Shown here: positions 1 to 9,239 of the stretch, in pieces | Layout: each line of letters opens with the position of its first letter | How positions within the stretch are numbered: the stretch's first letter is position 1 | Assembly (NCBI GenBank): GCA_017397835.1 | Contig: JAFQHV010000011.1 | Coordinates: forward strand, 62,001 to 126,000 | DNA: 64,000 nucleotides | Origin: Oscillospiraceae bacterium | GTDB lineage: Bacteria > Bacillota > Clostridia > Oscillospirales > Oscillospiraceae | Direction of reading: 5' to 3' | Made by a program: the position numbers and the translations under genes | The notes under the pieces: model-generated | Database searches by the model: none | Told to the model about the DNA's origin: nothing | What the model saw: the letters and a program-made list of their open reading frames with translations, nothing else

Positions 1-2
1 TC

Positions 3-566
3 TGTGCCGCTTATGGAGATAAACCGGTGCTGGTCGATTTCTCCCTCTCCCTGCCCGAGTCCGGCGTGACCGTGCTGTCCGGCCCCTCCGGCTGCGGAAA
101 GACCACCCTGCTGCGCCTGCTGGCGGGACTGGAACTGCCCCAAAGCGGCACCATTTCCGGCATCGACCCCAAACGCACCGCCGTGCTGTTTCAGGAAGAC
201 CGGCTTTTCCCCCACCGCACCGTGGCCCAGCATCTGACCGACGTACTGCCCCGAAATCGGCAGAACGAGCTTGATGATTGGCTTCGCTTTGCCGAACTGA
301 GCGGGGAATCCAATCAACTGCCCTGCCAGCTGTCCGGCGGTATGTGCCGTCGGCTGGCTTTGGCCCGGGCACTGGCGCTGGGGGGCGATCTCTACCTGCT
401 GGATGAACCGTTCACCGGCATCGACCTGCCCCGCCGGCGCAGGCTGATGACAGCGCTGCGCGACCTGAAGGCTCCTGTGGTACTGGTCAGCCATGAGCCG
501 GAGATCGCGGAGCTGGCCGACCACGTCATCTTGTTGGACGGCCCGCCTCTTCAGGTAAAACTGTGA
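3..566 (+). CDS. ABC transporter ATP-binding protein (5' end outside window)
   Basis: The reading frame is open to the left edge, so the start codon lies outside the window; a GTG at 27 is internal to the fold. The visible part is a nearly complete nucleotide-binding domain: Walker A (GPSGCGKTT), a Q-loop glutamine (LFQED), the signature LSGGM, Walker B (LYLLDEP) and the switch histidine (VSHE). The compact domain and Q-loop spacing resemble the nitrate/sulfonate/taurine importer ATPases (SsuB/TauB type), but the substrate cannot be read here because the permease and binding protein must lie upstream. It would energise an inner-membrane importer from the cytoplasm. A strong terminator follows directly. 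Confidence 0.85.
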   Translation, partial: CAAYGDKPVLVDFSLSLPESGVTVLSGPSGCGKTTLLRLLAGLELPQSGTISGIDPKRTAVLFQEDRLFPHRTVAQHLTDVLPRNRQNELDDWLRFAELSGESNQLPCQLSGGMCRRLALARALALGGDLYLLDEPFTGIDLPRRRRLMTALRDLKAPVVLVSHEPEIAELADHVILLDGPPLQVKL

Positions 567-567
567 T

Positions 568-608
568 AAAAAATCCGCAGCCGCCTACCCGGCTGCGGAT
601 TTTTTCGT
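568..608 (+). terminator. Rho-independent terminator after ABC ATPase
   Basis: A perfect 14-bp stem (arms 570-583 and 590-603) with a 6-nt loop is followed by a T-rich run. It separates the ABC gene from the rimP operon. Confidence 0.9.
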
Positions 609-637
609 CTTTTTCTTAATATAATGTATAAAAAGGC

Positions 638-666
638 TTGCACCGGCTTATGTTTTATGGTATAGT
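638..666 (+). promoter_or_regulatory. Promoter of the rimP-nusA-infB operon
   Basis: TTGCAC at 638-643 and TATAGT at 661-666 are separated by 17 bp, with a TGG extended -10. It lies about 105 bp upstream of rimP, giving a leader of roughly 100 nt with no recognisable riboswitch. Confidence 0.75.
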
Positions 667-770
667 ACTGGTGTAATTTAAGGTAGTATTCGGTAGAGTG
701 GGGTTTCGGCTCCGCTCTTTTTGATTGAAAAAATCGGCTGCCAAGGCAGCCGGAACAGGAGGTCTTGCCC

Positions 771-1229
771 ATGGCAAAGGTCACCGACCTGACCGCCCAG
801 CTGGCTCAGCCGCTGGTGGAGCAGGCAGGCTGCACCCTCTGGGACGTGGAGTACGTCAAGGAGGCCGGCAGCTGGTTTTTACGCATCTATATCGACAAAG
901 AGGGCGGCGTGTCCATCGAGGATTGCGAGGCGGTCTCCCGCCCCCTGTCCGACAAGCTGGACGAAGTCGACCCCATCGAGGGCAGCTACACGCTGGAGGT
1001 GTCCTCCGCCGGTGCTGACCGCGCCCTGAAAAAGCCGGAGCAGTTCCGGCAGTTCATCGGCACCGAGGTAGAGGTCAAGCTCTACCGCCCCCGCGACGGC
1101 CGCAAGGAACATGTTGGCATCCTGACCGGTTACGGCGAGGATGGCTCCGTCACTCTGGACACCGCCGGTGTCACCACTACATTTGAGAAAAAAGAGATGG
1201 CACAGGTTCGCCTGTACGTCCGCTTCTAA
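771..1229 (+). CDS. rimP: Ribosome maturation factor RimP
   Basis: A 152-residue protein matching RimP, the 30S-subunit maturation factor that binds S12/16S rRNA. The N-terminal alpha/beta domain (VEQAGCTLWDVEYV, DCEAVSRPL, YTLEVSSAG) is followed by an SH3-like C-terminal domain. The ATG at 771 is chosen because AGGAGG at 757-762 is 8 nt upstream; the TTG at 765 is too close to it. It opens the conserved Firmicute operon, with nusA starting 14 nt after its stop. Confidence 0.96.
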   Translation: MAKVTDLTAQLAQPLVEQAGCTLWDVEYVKEAGSWFLRIYIDKEGGVSIEDCEAVSRPLSDKLDEVDPIEGSYTLEVSSAGADRALKKPEQFRQFIGTEVEVKLYRPRDGRKEHVGILTGYGEDGSVTLDTAGVTTTFEKKEMAQVRLYVRF

Positions 1230-1243
1230 TGGAGGAAGTTAAA

Positions 1244-2374
1244 ATGGCTAAGAGAACCACCAAGAAGGCCGCTAGTGCCGAGATGGACGGCAAGGAGTTT
1301 TTTGCCGCCATCGCACAGATCGAAAAGGAAAAGGGCATCAAGCCCGGCTACATGATGGAGAAGATCACCCAGGCCATGCTGTCCGCCTATCGGCGCGACC
1401 ATGAGGGCGTGGGCGACAACCTCACCATGGAGACTGACGAGGAAAAGGGTACCGTGCGTATGTTCCTGAAGAAGGAAGTCGTCGAGACCGTCGATAACCC
1501 CGGCATGGAGATCAGCCTGGAGGAGGCGCAGCTGGCGCTGCCCCGCGCCCAGCTGGGCGACGTGATCCGCATGGAGATCAAGCCCAAGAACTTCGGCCGC
1601 ATCGCCGCCCAGACCGCCCGTCAGGTCATCATTCAGGGCATCCGCGAGGCCGAGCAGGGCATGATCTACGACGAGTTCACCTCCAAGGAACACGAGATCC
1701 TCACCGGCATCGTCACCCGGGTGGATCCCCGCACCGGTGCCATCTCCCTGCGCATCACCAGCGGCGGCGAATACACCGACGCCTACCTGACCGCCAATGA
1801 GCAGGTCAAGGGCGAGAGCTACGGCGAGGGTTCCCGTCTGAAGGTCTACGTGGTGGAAGTGCGCAAGGCCACCCGCGGTCCTCAGGTACTCATCTCCCGC
1901 ACCCATCCGGGCCTTGTCAAGCGCCTGTTCGAGCTGGAAGTGCCTGAGATTTATGATGGCACTGTGGAGGTCAAGTCCATCGCCCGCGAGGCCGGCAGCC
2001 GCACCAAGCTGGCTGTGTGGTCCGCCGATCCCAACGTGGATCCCATCGGTGCCTGCGTGGGTCCCCGCGGCGCCCGTGTGAACAACATCGTGGCCGAGCT
2101 CAAGGGCGAGAAGGTGGACATCATCAAGTTCTCCGACGACCCCGCCGAGTATATTGCCGCCGCCCTGTCCCCCGCCGACGTCATCAGCGTCACCGTGCTG
2201 GAGGAGGGCAAGAGCTGCCGTGTCATCGTCCCCGACGACCAGCTGTCTCTGGCCATCGGTAAGGAGGGCCAAAACGCCCGCCTGGCCGCCAAGCTCACCG
2301 GCTGGAAAATCGATATCAAGCCTGAGTCCGCTCCCGAGGAGGAACTCTCCCCCGCCGAGGGCGAGGCTGAATAA
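1244..2374 (+). CDS. nusA: Transcription termination/antitermination factor NusA
   Basis: A 376-residue NusA, which binds RNA polymerase and nascent RNA to modulate pausing, termination and antitermination. The N-terminal RNAP-binding domain is followed by an S1 domain ([15 protein letters not shown] region) and two KH domains ([11 protein letters not shown] and [13 protein letters not shown]). It lacks the acidic C-terminal repeats of enterobacterial NusA, as usual in Firmicutes. The start is the ATG at 1244, 8 nt after GGAGG (1231-1235); an upstream ATG at 1229 overlaps the rimP stop but lies before that ribosome binding site. Confidence 0.97.
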   Translation: MAKRTTKKAASAEMDGKEFFAAIAQIEKEKGIKPGYMMEKITQAMLSAYRRDHEGVGDNLTMETDEEKGTVRMFLKKEVVETVDNPGMEISLEEAQLALPRAQLGDVIRMEIKPKNFGRIAAQTARQVIIQGIREAEQGMIYDEFTSKEHEILTGIVTRVDPRTGAISLRITSGGEYTDAYLTANEQVKGESYGEGSRLKVYVVEVRKATRGPQVLISRTHPGLVKRLFELEVPEIYDGTVEVKSIAREAGSRTKLAVWSADPNVDPIGACVGPRGARVNNIVAELKGEKVDIIKFSDDPAEYIAAALSPADVISVTVLEEGKSCRVIVPDDQLSLAIGKEGQNARLAAKLTGWKIDIKPESAPEEELSPAEGEAE

Positions 2375-2409
2375 TCCCTTTTCACTTCAAATGCAGGGAG
2401 GTGTCCCAT

Positions 2410-2688
2410 ATGCCGAAGAAAATACCCATGCGTCAGTGCCTTGGCTGCCGTGAAATGCTGCCCAAGAAAGAGCTGATCCGCGTGGTGCGCTCTCCCGAGG
2501 GCGAGGTCAGCCTTGACTTCAGGGGCAAGCTGCCCGGCCGGGGCGCCTATGTGTGTCCCAGGCAGGAGTGCCTGGCCCGGGCCCGCAAATCCCGGGCGCT
2601 GGAGCGCGCGTTTGAGCTGTCTCTGCCCGCAGAGGTCTACGACGCGCTGGAGGCGCAGATGAAGGAGGTGCCCGCAGATGGCCAATGA
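2410..2688 (+). CDS. rnpM: YlxR/RnpM family RNA-binding protein
   Basis: A 92-residue member of the YlxR (DUF448) family, reported in Bacillus as an RNA-binding modulator of RNase P and always found between nusA and infB. Family hallmarks are the early CLGC motif and the GRGAYVCP segment with a second cysteine pair. The ATG at 2410 is preceded by GGGAGG at 2396-2401. The last codons overlap the start of ylxQ by 11 nt, which indicates translational coupling. Family assignment is firm; the RNase P role is taken from the literature. Confidence 0.93.
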   Translation: MPKKIPMRQCLGCREMLPKKELIRVVRSPEGEVSLDFRGKLPGRGAYVCPRQECLARARKSRALERAFELSLPAEVYDALEAQMKEVPADGQ

Positions 2689-3265
2689 TCCCATCCTGCA
2701 CCTGATCGGCCTTTCCAAAAAGGCCGGCCGGTTGGAGGTCGGTGAAGAGCCCGTTGGTGCCGTGTGCCGCGCCCGGCAGGCCAAGCTGATTTTGGTCGCC
2801 GGTGATGCCGCCGCCAACACCTGCCGCCGTGCCGCCCATTTTGGCGAGGCGGGCAACGTGCTGTGGCTGTCTCTGCCCCACACAAAAGAGGAAATCGGTT
2901 TCACCCTGGGCCGCAGCAGCGTGGCCATGCTGGCCCTGACCGACATCGGCTTTGCCGCTTCGCTGGTCAAGAAGCTGTCTGCCGCCGACCCGGAGAGATA
3001 CTCCGCTGCCGCCGCCGCGCTGGACACCAAGGCCACCAAGGCCCTCCAGCGGCAGAAAGAGCAGCGCCAGCATGAAAAGAACCTGCGTCAGGGCAAGCGC
3101 AAGCCCTGGGCCCCGCCCCCTCCCCCAAAAAAGGAGGAGCCGGCAGCCGAGAAAAAGGCAGCCCCAAAACCCGGCCCCGCCGGTCGGCGCATGAGCGGCA
3201 AGATCGTCCGCTCCAAACCAGTGAACAAAGCACAGGAACCTAAGAATCGAGGTGGCTTTCAATGA
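2678..3265 (+). CDS. ylxQ: YlxQ-like L7Ae-family ribosomal protein with a long basic tail
   Basis: Residues 1 to about 105 form an L7Ae/L30e-like fold ([32 protein letters not shown]), an RNA kink-turn binding family. Family members are usually about 100 residues, but this one has about 90 extra residues. The tail begins with a Lys/Gln-rich helix around residues 115-145 and continues as a low-complexity Pro/Lys/Ala segment. The stop overlaps the infB start by 4 nt (ATGA). The tail may be an RNA- or ribosome-binding extension, an inference from charge and composition only. Confidence 0.9.
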   Translation: MANDPILHLIGLSKKAGRLEVGEEPVGAVCRARQAKLILVAGDAAANTCRRAAHFGEAGNVLWLSLPHTKEEIGFTLGRSSVAMLALTDIGFAASLVKKLSAADPERYSAAAAALDTKATKALQRQKEQRQHEKNLRQGKRKPWAPPPPPKKEEPAAEKKAAPKPGPAGRRMSGKIVRSKPVNKAQEPKNRGGFQ

Positions 3266-5592
3266 TTAAATACCGCGTCCACGAAGTGGCAAAGGACTTC
3301 AAGCTCAACTCCAAGGACATCGCCGAGATCATGACCAAGTATACCGAAACCCCCAAGAACCACATGCAGGTGCTGGGCGATTTCGAACTGGCCGTCATCT
3401 TCGAGGCCATCACCCAGCGCAACCAGATCGAGTCCATCGAGAGCATCTTTGCCGACGTGTACCACGAGCCCAAGGCGGCCGAACCCGCCCCCGCTCCCGC
3501 TGAGGAAAAGCCTGCCGAAAAGCAGGCCGATGCTCCCGCCAAGGCCGCGCAGCCCAAGGCCGAGGCCAAGTCCGAACCCAAGCAGGAGCAAAAGGTTCAC
3601 CAGCCCACCACCCGCGTACCCGAGAAGAAGGTCGTTGACACCCGCAAGGGCGGCAACGTCAACCTCGACAAGTACGACGAGCGTCTGGAAAACTTCACCG
3701 ACCAGCGTCATCAGGACCGCGGCGGCAAGCAGAAGATCCAAAAGGGCGGCAAGCAGGGTCGTCAGCCCCAGTTCGGCAATAAGCGCAAGCAGGAGGAAGC
3801 CGAGAAGCTCCGCCGCCTGCAGCTGGAAATTGCCAAAAAGACTCCCCTCACCGTCAAGATCCCCGACGAGATCGCCGTGGGTGAGCTGGCCAGCCGCATG
3901 AAGAAGACCGGTGCCGAGGTGGTCAAGTGCCTGATGATGAGCGGTGTCATGGCCTCCCTGAGCGAGATCATCGACTTCGACACCGCCGCTTTCGTGGCCG
4001 AGGAACTGGGCTGCAAGGTGGAGAAGGAAGTCATCGTCACCATTGAAGAGAAGCTCATCGACGTGTCCGAGGATAAGGACGAGGATCTGCAGGAGCGCGC
4101 CCCCGTGGTGGTGGTCATGGGCCACGTCGACCATGGCAAGACCTCCCTGTTGGACTACATCCGCAACGCTAACGTGGTTTCCGGCGAGGCCGGCGGCATC
4201 ACCCAGCACATCGGCGCCTATCAGGTGGAGGTGAACGGCAAGCCCATCACCTTCCTGGACACCCCCGGCCACGAGGCGTTTACCGCCATGCGCGCCCGCG
4301 GTGCTATGATCACCGACGTAGCCATCCTTGTGGTGGCCGCTGACGACGGCATCATGCCCCAGACCGTAGAATCTATCAACCACGCCAAGGCCGCCGAGAT
4401 CCCCTTGATCGTTGCCATCAACAAGATGGATAAACCCACCGCCAACCCCGACCGCATCATGCAGCAGCTGACCGAGCACGAGCTGGTGCCCGAGGAGTGG
4501 GGCGGCGAGACCATTATCTGCCCCATCTCTGCCAAAACCGGCATGGGCATCGACAACCTGCTGGAGATGGTCACCCTGACCGCCGAGATGCGCGAGCTGA
4601 AAGCCAACCCCAACCGTACCGCTCACGGTGCCGTTATCGAGGCCCGTTTGGACAAGGGTCGTGGTCCCGTGGCCACTCTGTTGGTGCAGAACGGCACTCT
4701 GAAGCAGGGCGACGTTATCATCGCCGGCACTGCCGTGGGCCGTGTCCGCGCCATGACCGATGCCAAGGGCAACAAGCTGACCCAGGCCGGCCCCTCCGTC
4801 CCCGTTGAGATCATCGGTATGGGTGAGGTACCCGGCGCCGGCGACGACTTCCACGCCGTTGCCGACGAGCGCATGGCCCGCGAACTGGTGGAGCAGCGCA
4901 AGCACGAACAGAAGGCCAACGTGGGCAGCAACGTGGGCAAGGTCACGCTGGAAGACCTGTTCAGCCAGATCCAGGCCGGCGACATGAAGAACCTGAACAT
5001 CATTGTCAAGGCCGACGTGCAGGGCTCTGCCGAGGCGGTCAAGGCCTCTTTGGAGAAGCTGACCAACGAGGAAGTCCGTGTCCGTGTCATCCACAGCGCC
5101 GTGGGCGCCATCAACGAGTCCGACGTCACCCTGGCCGCCACCGCCGGCGCCATCATCGTCGGCTTCAACGTCCGCCCTGACTCCAACGCCAAAGAGACCG
5201 CCGCCCGTCTGGACGTGGATATGCGTATGTACCGCGTCATTTACGACGCCATTAACGAGATCGAGGCCGCTATGAAGGGCATGCTGGCTCCCAAGTTCAA
5301 GGAAGTGGAGCTGGGCCGCGCCGAGGTGCGCAATGTCTTCCGCATCACCAACGTCGGCATGGTCGCCGGCTGCTACGTGGTGGACGGCAAGATGCAGCGC
5401 AATGCCCAGATGCGTCTGCTGCGTGACAACGTGGTCATCTACGACGGTGCCATCGCCTCTCTGCAGCGCTTCAAGGACAGTGTGAAGGAAGTGGCCTCCG
5501 GCTACGAATGCGGCATCACCTTCGAGAAGTTCCAGGATATTAAAGAGGGAGATATCATCGAGGCCTTCATTATGGAGCAGATCGAGGTATAA
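3262..5592 (+). CDS. infB: Translation initiation factor IF-2
   Basis: A 776-residue IF-2 that delivers fMet-tRNA to the 30S subunit. The N-terminal IF2_N domain (residues 1-55) leads into a linker rich in Ala/Pro/Glu/Lys and Gln/Lys/Arg up to about residue 190. The GTPase domain has G1 GHVDHGKT (287-294), the [10 protein letters not shown]3 motif and NKMD G4, and is followed by domains II-IV ending in the C2 fMet-tRNA-binding domain. It overlaps ylxQ by 4 nt and ends the first transcription block, with a strong hairpin downstream. Confidence 0.98.
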   Translation: MIKYRVHEVAKDFKLNSKDIAEIMTKYTETPKNHMQVLGDFELAVIFEAITQRNQIESIESIFADVYHEPKAAEPAPAPAEEKPAEKQADAPAKAAQPKAEAKSEPKQEQKVHQPTTRVPEKKVVDTRKGGNVNLDKYDERLENFTDQRHQDRGGKQKIQKGGKQGRQPQFGNKRKQEEAEKLRRLQLEIAKKTPLTVKIPDEIAVGELASRMKKTGAEVVKCLMMSGVMASLSEIIDFDTAAFVAEELGCKVEKEVIVTIEEKLIDVSEDKDEDLQERAPVVVVMGHVDHGKTSLLDYIRNANVVSGEAGGITQHIGAYQVEVNGKPITFLDTPGHEAFTAMRARGAMITDVAILVVAADDGIMPQTVESINHAKAAEIPLIVAINKMDKPTANPDRIMQQLTEHELVPEEWGGETIICPISAKTGMGIDNLLEMVTLTAEMRELKANPNRTAHGAVIEARLDKGRGPVATLLVQNGTLKQGDVIIAGTAVGRVRAMTDAKGNKLTQAGPSVPVEIIGMGEVPGAGDDFHAVADERMARELVEQRKHEQKANVGSNVGKVTLEDLFSQIQAGDMKNLNIIVKADVQGSAEAVKASLEKLTNEEVRVRVIHSAVGAINESDVTLAATAGAIIVGFNVRPDSNAKETAARLDVDMRMYRVIYDAINEIEAAMKGMLAPKFKEVELGRAEVRNVFRITNVGMVAGCYVVDGKMQRNAQMRLLRDNVVIYDGAIASLQRFKDSVKEVASGYECGITFEKFQDIKEGDIIEAFIMEQIEV

Positions 5593-5611
5593 TCCAATAA
5601 CAGCACCATCG

Positions 5612-5646
5612 TTGGGGCGGGCGTTTCGCCCGCCCCATTTTGTTTT
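5612..5646 (+). terminator. Terminator after infB
   Basis: GGGGCGGGCG and CGCCCGCCCC arms around a short TTT loop, followed by ATTTTGTTTT. This suggests that rbfA is at least partly transcribed separately from infB. Confidence 0.8.
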
Positions 5647-6041
5647 GAAGTAACCTTATTTCGCCCTGCGGGGCGGGATGAGCTTGGTCCGCCCCCCGGG
5701 CGGGTGTCTTTTGTAACGCCACAAAAGACACGAAAAGGGCGCATAGAAACCAATGGTTTCTATGTACTTCCTTTGGGCAACCTCCATGGGGTCGCACCCA
5801 CACGGTCGGCGGATACCTCTGACCCATCCAGCGCCGATTAGGTTGCGCAGCCGTTGGGCGGCCGCAGGCCGCCCCTACGGATGCGGCATACCCCTTGCGG
5901 GTGCTGCCGCATTGCGTACCATCTGCAAGTCTTTCTGTCTAACGAACTCCGCCGACTTGTAAGCAAACTTTAGGTTTTGCGTAGGGGGCGGCGTCCTCGA
6001 CGCCCCGCCATATCACTTATCTCATATCTTATATCTCAATT
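5647..6041. repeat. Non-coding intergenic stretch made of successive palindromes
   Basis: No plausible gene is seen between infB and rbfA. The stretch contains at least three clean inverted repeats: GTGTCTTTTGT (5704-5714) against 5721-5731; CATAGAAACCA (5742-5752) against 5754-5764; and GGGCGGCC (5856-5863) against 5867-5874. A looser GC-rich one lies near 5880-5910. The order resembles the mosaic intergenic repeats common in gut Clostridia, but no second full copy occurs in this window. Confidence 0.55.
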
Positions 6042-6056
6042 AAGGAGCTTTTTACT

Positions 6057-6440
6057 ATGGCAAGCAATCGTATCGGCCGCATCAACGAGGAAATTCAGCG
6101 GGAGCTGTCCGACCTCATTCGCACCGTGAAAGATCCCCGGGTGACCGGTCTGATCTCCGTCACCGCCGTGGATACCACTCCCGACCTCAAATTCTGCAAG
6201 GTCTATATCAGCGTGCTGGACAAGAGCGACGTCAATCAGGTCCTGAAGGGCCTGAAGTCCGCCGCCGGCTGGCTGCGCCGCGAGCTGGGCCGCACCCTGA
6301 ACCTGCGGGCCACCCCGGAGCTGACCTTCGTCCGGGACGACTCCATTGACCAGGGCGCCCACATTCTGGACCTGCTGCGGGACCCTAACGTGGTCAAACC
6401 CGCCAACCCCGCCAACGAACACATCGTACTGGAGGACTGA
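6057..6440 (+). CDS. rbfA: Ribosome-binding factor A
   Basis: A 127-residue RbfA, a KH-like late 30S assembly factor that acts near helix 1 of 16S rRNA. It starts with the typical SNRIGRINEEIQRELSDLI helix and contains LKFCKVYISVL and the central AAGWLRRELG helix plus RATPELTFVRDDS. The ribosome binding site AAGGAG at 6042-6047 supports the ATG at 6057. nrnA starts 2 nt after its stop. Confidence 0.95.
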   Translation: MASNRIGRINEEIQRELSDLIRTVKDPRVTGLISVTAVDTTPDLKFCKVYISVLDKSDVNQVLKGLKSAAGWLRRELGRTLNLRATPELTFVRDDSIDQGAHILDLLRDPNVVKPANPANEHIVLED

Positions 6441-6442
6441 TT

Positions 6443-7405
6443 ATGGCTCAGCTGACCTGTGCCCAGGCAGCAGATTTGCTGCTTGGCTGGGACAACCTGC
6501 TTATCCTGACCCACGTGCGCCCCGACGGTGACACCGTGGGCTGCGCCGCCGGCCTGTGCCGCGCCCTGCGCGAACAGGGAAAAACCGCCCATGTCCTGCC
6601 CGACCTGGGTACCAGCGGAATGTTTACCGACTATCTGGCAGGATTGCTGGCTCCCGCCGATTTCACCCCGGACAAGGTGGTTGCGGTAGACATTGCCGCG
6701 CGCTCCATGTTCCACGATGCCGCCAAAGCCTATTTGGACCGGGTGGACCTGACCGTTGACCACCACGGCTCTCAGGAATTCTACGCTGCCGACACCTGCG
6801 TGGAGCCCGACCGGGCCGCCTGCGGCGAACTGATTTACGAAATCGTCCGCCGCTGGGGACCCGTCAGCGCCGAAGTCGCTCTGCCCCTGTACGTGGCGGT
6901 TTCCACCGACTGCGGCTGCTTTGTGTACAGCAACACCAGCCCCGCCTGTCACCGGGTAGCTGCCGACCTTTTGGAATGCGGCATCGACTTTATGCCTGTC
7001 AACCGCCGCCACTTCCGAGCCAAGTCCTTCAAACGCATGAAGCTGGAGAGTATGCTGGTGGACAGCATGCAGCTGTTTGACGAGGGCACCATGGCCATGG
7101 TCACCCTGACACTGGACATGATGGAACAGCTGCAAGCCACCGAAGAAGACGTGGACAACATCTCTGCCTTCGTGGGTCAGGTGGCGGGTGTTAAAACCGG
7201 CATCACCGTGCGCCAGATGGAACCCAACTGCTGCAAAATTTCCGTGCGCACCTATCCCGCCGACCTCAACGCCAGCGAGGTGTGCGCCAAACTGGGCGGC
7301 GGCGGCCACGTTGCCGCGGCGGGTGTCACCCTGAACATGGGCGTGCAGGAGTCCTGCGATGCCATCATCGGTGCCGTTCGCGCGGTGCAGAGCGCCAAGG
7401 GGTGA
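6443..7405 (+). CDS. nrnA: DHH-family oligoribonuclease/pAp phosphatase (NrnA-like)
   Basis: A 320-residue DHH/DHHA1 phosphoesterase of the NrnA group, which degrades nano-RNAs from the 5' end and dephosphorylates 3'-phosphoadenosine 5'-phosphate. The metal ligands are visible: RPDGD (residues 26-30), the VDIA aspartate and the signature DHHG near residue 107. The C-terminal DHHA1 domain carries the GGGGH substrate-binding loop. Its position between rbfA and truB is the standard Firmicute arrangement, and it is probably co-transcribed with both. Confidence 0.92.
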   Translation: MAQLTCAQAADLLLGWDNLLILTHVRPDGDTVGCAAGLCRALREQGKTAHVLPDLGTSGMFTDYLAGLLAPADFTPDKVVAVDIAARSMFHDAAKAYLDRVDLTVDHHGSQEFYAADTCVEPDRAACGELIYEIVRRWGPVSAEVALPLYVAVSTDCGCFVYSNTSPACHRVAADLLECGIDFMPVNRRHFRAKSFKRMKLESMLVDSMQLFDEGTMAMVTLTLDMMEQLQATEEDVDNISAFVGQVAGVKTGITVRQMEPNCCKISVRTYPADLNASEVCAKLGGGGHVAAAGVTLNMGVQESCDAIIGAVRAVQSAKG

Positions 7406-7409
7406 CCCT

Positions 7410-8279
7410 ATGCCAAACGGTATTATCGTCATCGACAAACCCACCGACTGGACCAGCATGGACGTGTGTGCCAAGCTGCGGGGCATCCTGCACGAAAAGC
7501 GCGTAGGTCATGCAGGCACTCTTGACCCCATGGCCACCGGCGTGCTGCCGGTGTTCATCGGCCGGGCCACCCGAGCGGTGGAATTTGCCGACAAAGGGGA
7601 CAAGGAATACGTTGCCGGTCTGAAGCTGGGCATCATCACCAACACCCAGGACACCTCCGGCGAGGTACTGGAACAGCACCCGGTCTGCGTGACTGCACAG
7701 CAGCTGGAGTCCGTCCTTGACCAATTCCGCGGGGACATCCTGCAGATCCCCCCTATGTACTCCGCCATCAAGATAAACGGCAAAAAGCTCTACGAACTGG
7801 CCCGCAAGGGCCGCGAGGTGGAGCGCCCCGCCCGCCCCGTCACCATCCACGCCTTAACGTTGGAGGAACAGACCGCCCCGGATGAGTTCGTTCTGCGGGT
7901 GCGCTGCTCCAAGGGCACCTACGTGCGCACCCTGTGCCACGACATCGGGCAGGTGCTGGGCTGCGGCGGCTGTATGAGCCGTCTGCGCCGTACCATGGCT
8001 GCCGGTTTTACGTTGGAGCAGGCCGTTACGCTGGAGCAAATTCAGGCCGCCGCCGACCCCGCCGCCCTGCTGCTGGGGACGGACCGTCTGTTTGCCCACC
8101 TGCCCGCACTGACTCTGTCCGAGGAGCCCGAGCGCAAACTGCGCAACGGCATGACCCTCGTCATGCCCTCCGTCGCTCCCGGTGAATACCGGGCATACGG
8201 CCAGGACGGTGCGTTTTTGGCGCTTTGCCGCAGCGAGGGCGGCAAGCTGACCACGATCAAAAGCTTTTTTAACGTCTAA
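7410..8279 (+). CDS. truB: tRNA pseudouridine(55) synthase TruB
   Basis: A 289-residue TruB that makes pseudouridine 55 in the T-loop of tRNAs. The catalytic motif HAGTLDP places the nucleophilic aspartate at residue 39; IPPMYSAIKINGKKLYELAR and the RVRCSKGTYVRTL segment are family hallmarks, and a small PUA-like C-terminal domain follows. The ATG at 7410 is preferred over upstream in-frame codons because AAGGGGTGA lies just upstream, overlapping the end of nrnA. Confidence 0.96.
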   Translation: MPNGIIVIDKPTDWTSMDVCAKLRGILHEKRVGHAGTLDPMATGVLPVFIGRATRAVEFADKGDKEYVAGLKLGIITNTQDTSGEVLEQHPVCVTAQQLESVLDQFRGDILQIPPMYSAIKINGKKLYELARKGREVERPARPVTIHALTLEEQTAPDEFVLRVRCSKGTYVRTLCHDIGQVLGCGGCMSRLRRTMAAGFTLEQAVTLEQIQAAADPAALLLGTDRLFAHLPALTLSEEPERKLRNGMTLVMPSVAPGEYRAYGQDGAFLALCRSEGGKLTTIKSFFNV

Positions 8280-8305
8280 TTTCACCGAAAGGAGGGCGAT
8301 CTCAA

Positions 8306-9214
8306 ATGAATACCACGCCCCGCCGTGTGATCGCCCTCGGCTTTTTTGACGGCGTACACAACGGTCATGGCGCCCTGCTGCGCCGTGTGATCCGGCGCGC
8401 CGCCGAGCGAAACGCCTCTCCTGCAGCTTTCACTTTCGACATTCATCCGGAGAGCCTGATTTTTGGCCGCACCACCCCGATTTTGACCGACCTGCCGCTC
8501 CGTCGCGAGCTGATGGCCCAACTGTACGGCATACACGATGTTATCGTGGCGCACTATGACCACGAGCTGATGCGCACCCCTTGGAAAACCTTTGTCACGG
8601 ACTATTTGATTTCCAAATGCGGTGCCGTCCACCTTGTCGTGGGGCACGATTTCCGCTTCGGCTACCGGGGCGAGGGCAATCCCCAGCGCCTTGAATCGCT
8701 GTGCCGGGAATTGGGCATAGGCTGCGACATCATCCAGCCGGTGGTGCAGGACGGCATCACCGTGTCCTCCACCTACATCCGCACCTTGGTCGCTCAGGGC
8801 GAAACAGAGCGTGCTCAAGTATTTTTGGGTCATCCCCACAGTCTTTCCGGCACGGTGACTCACGGCAAAAAGCTGGGCCGCACGTTAGGCTTTCCCACGG
8901 TGAACCTGACGTTCCCCGAGAGCGTTTTGATCCCTGCCCACGGTGTCTACGCCACCCGGGTCACCGTGGACGGCAGCACCTACAACGCCGTAACCAACGT
9001 AGGGGTTCGTCCCACCGTAGATGCACACGGCGACGTAACGGCAGAAACCTTTTTACTGGATTTTGACGGTGACCTGTACGGTAAAACCCTGCGCCTTGAC
9101 TTTTATCAATTCCTGCGGCCCGAACAAAAATTCGCCGATCACGAAACGCTGTGTCACGCCATCCGTGACAGCGCGCAGCAGGCCCGGGCCTATTTCCGTT
9201 CTGCGGATAACTGA
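8306..9214 (+). CDS. ribF: Bifunctional riboflavin kinase/FAD synthetase
   Basis: A 302-residue RibF that converts riboflavin to FMN and then FAD in the cytoplasm. The N-terminal nucleotidyltransferase domain has GFFDGVHNGH (residues 12-21), VVGHDFRFGY and the SSTYIR motif. The C-terminal flavokinase domain has GRTLGFPTVNL and the YNAVTNVGVRPT segment with the catalytic Asn/Glu region. AAAGGAGGG upstream supports the ATG at 8306. No FMN riboswitch precedes it, consistent with housekeeping expression from this operon. Confidence 0.96.
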   Translation: MNTTPRRVIALGFFDGVHNGHGALLRRVIRRAAERNASPAAFTFDIHPESLIFGRTTPILTDLPLRRELMAQLYGIHDVIVAHYDHELMRTPWKTFVTDYLISKCGAVHLVVGHDFRFGYRGEGNPQRLESLCRELGIGCDIIQPVVQDGITVSSTYIRTLVAQGETERAQVFLGHPHSLSGTVTHGKKLGRTLGFPTVNLTFPESVLIPAHGVYATRVTVDGSTYNAVTNVGVRPTVDAHGDVTAETFLLDFDGDLYGKTLRLDFYQFLRPEQKFADHETLCHAIRDSAQQARAYFRSADN

Positions 9215-9239
9215 CCGCAGGCGTATTTGGGAGGTTACT

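Noticed and set aside
8280-8305. FMN or other riboswitch before ribF
   Set aside because: The gap is only 26 nt and is filled by the ribosome binding site; there is no room for an aptamer.
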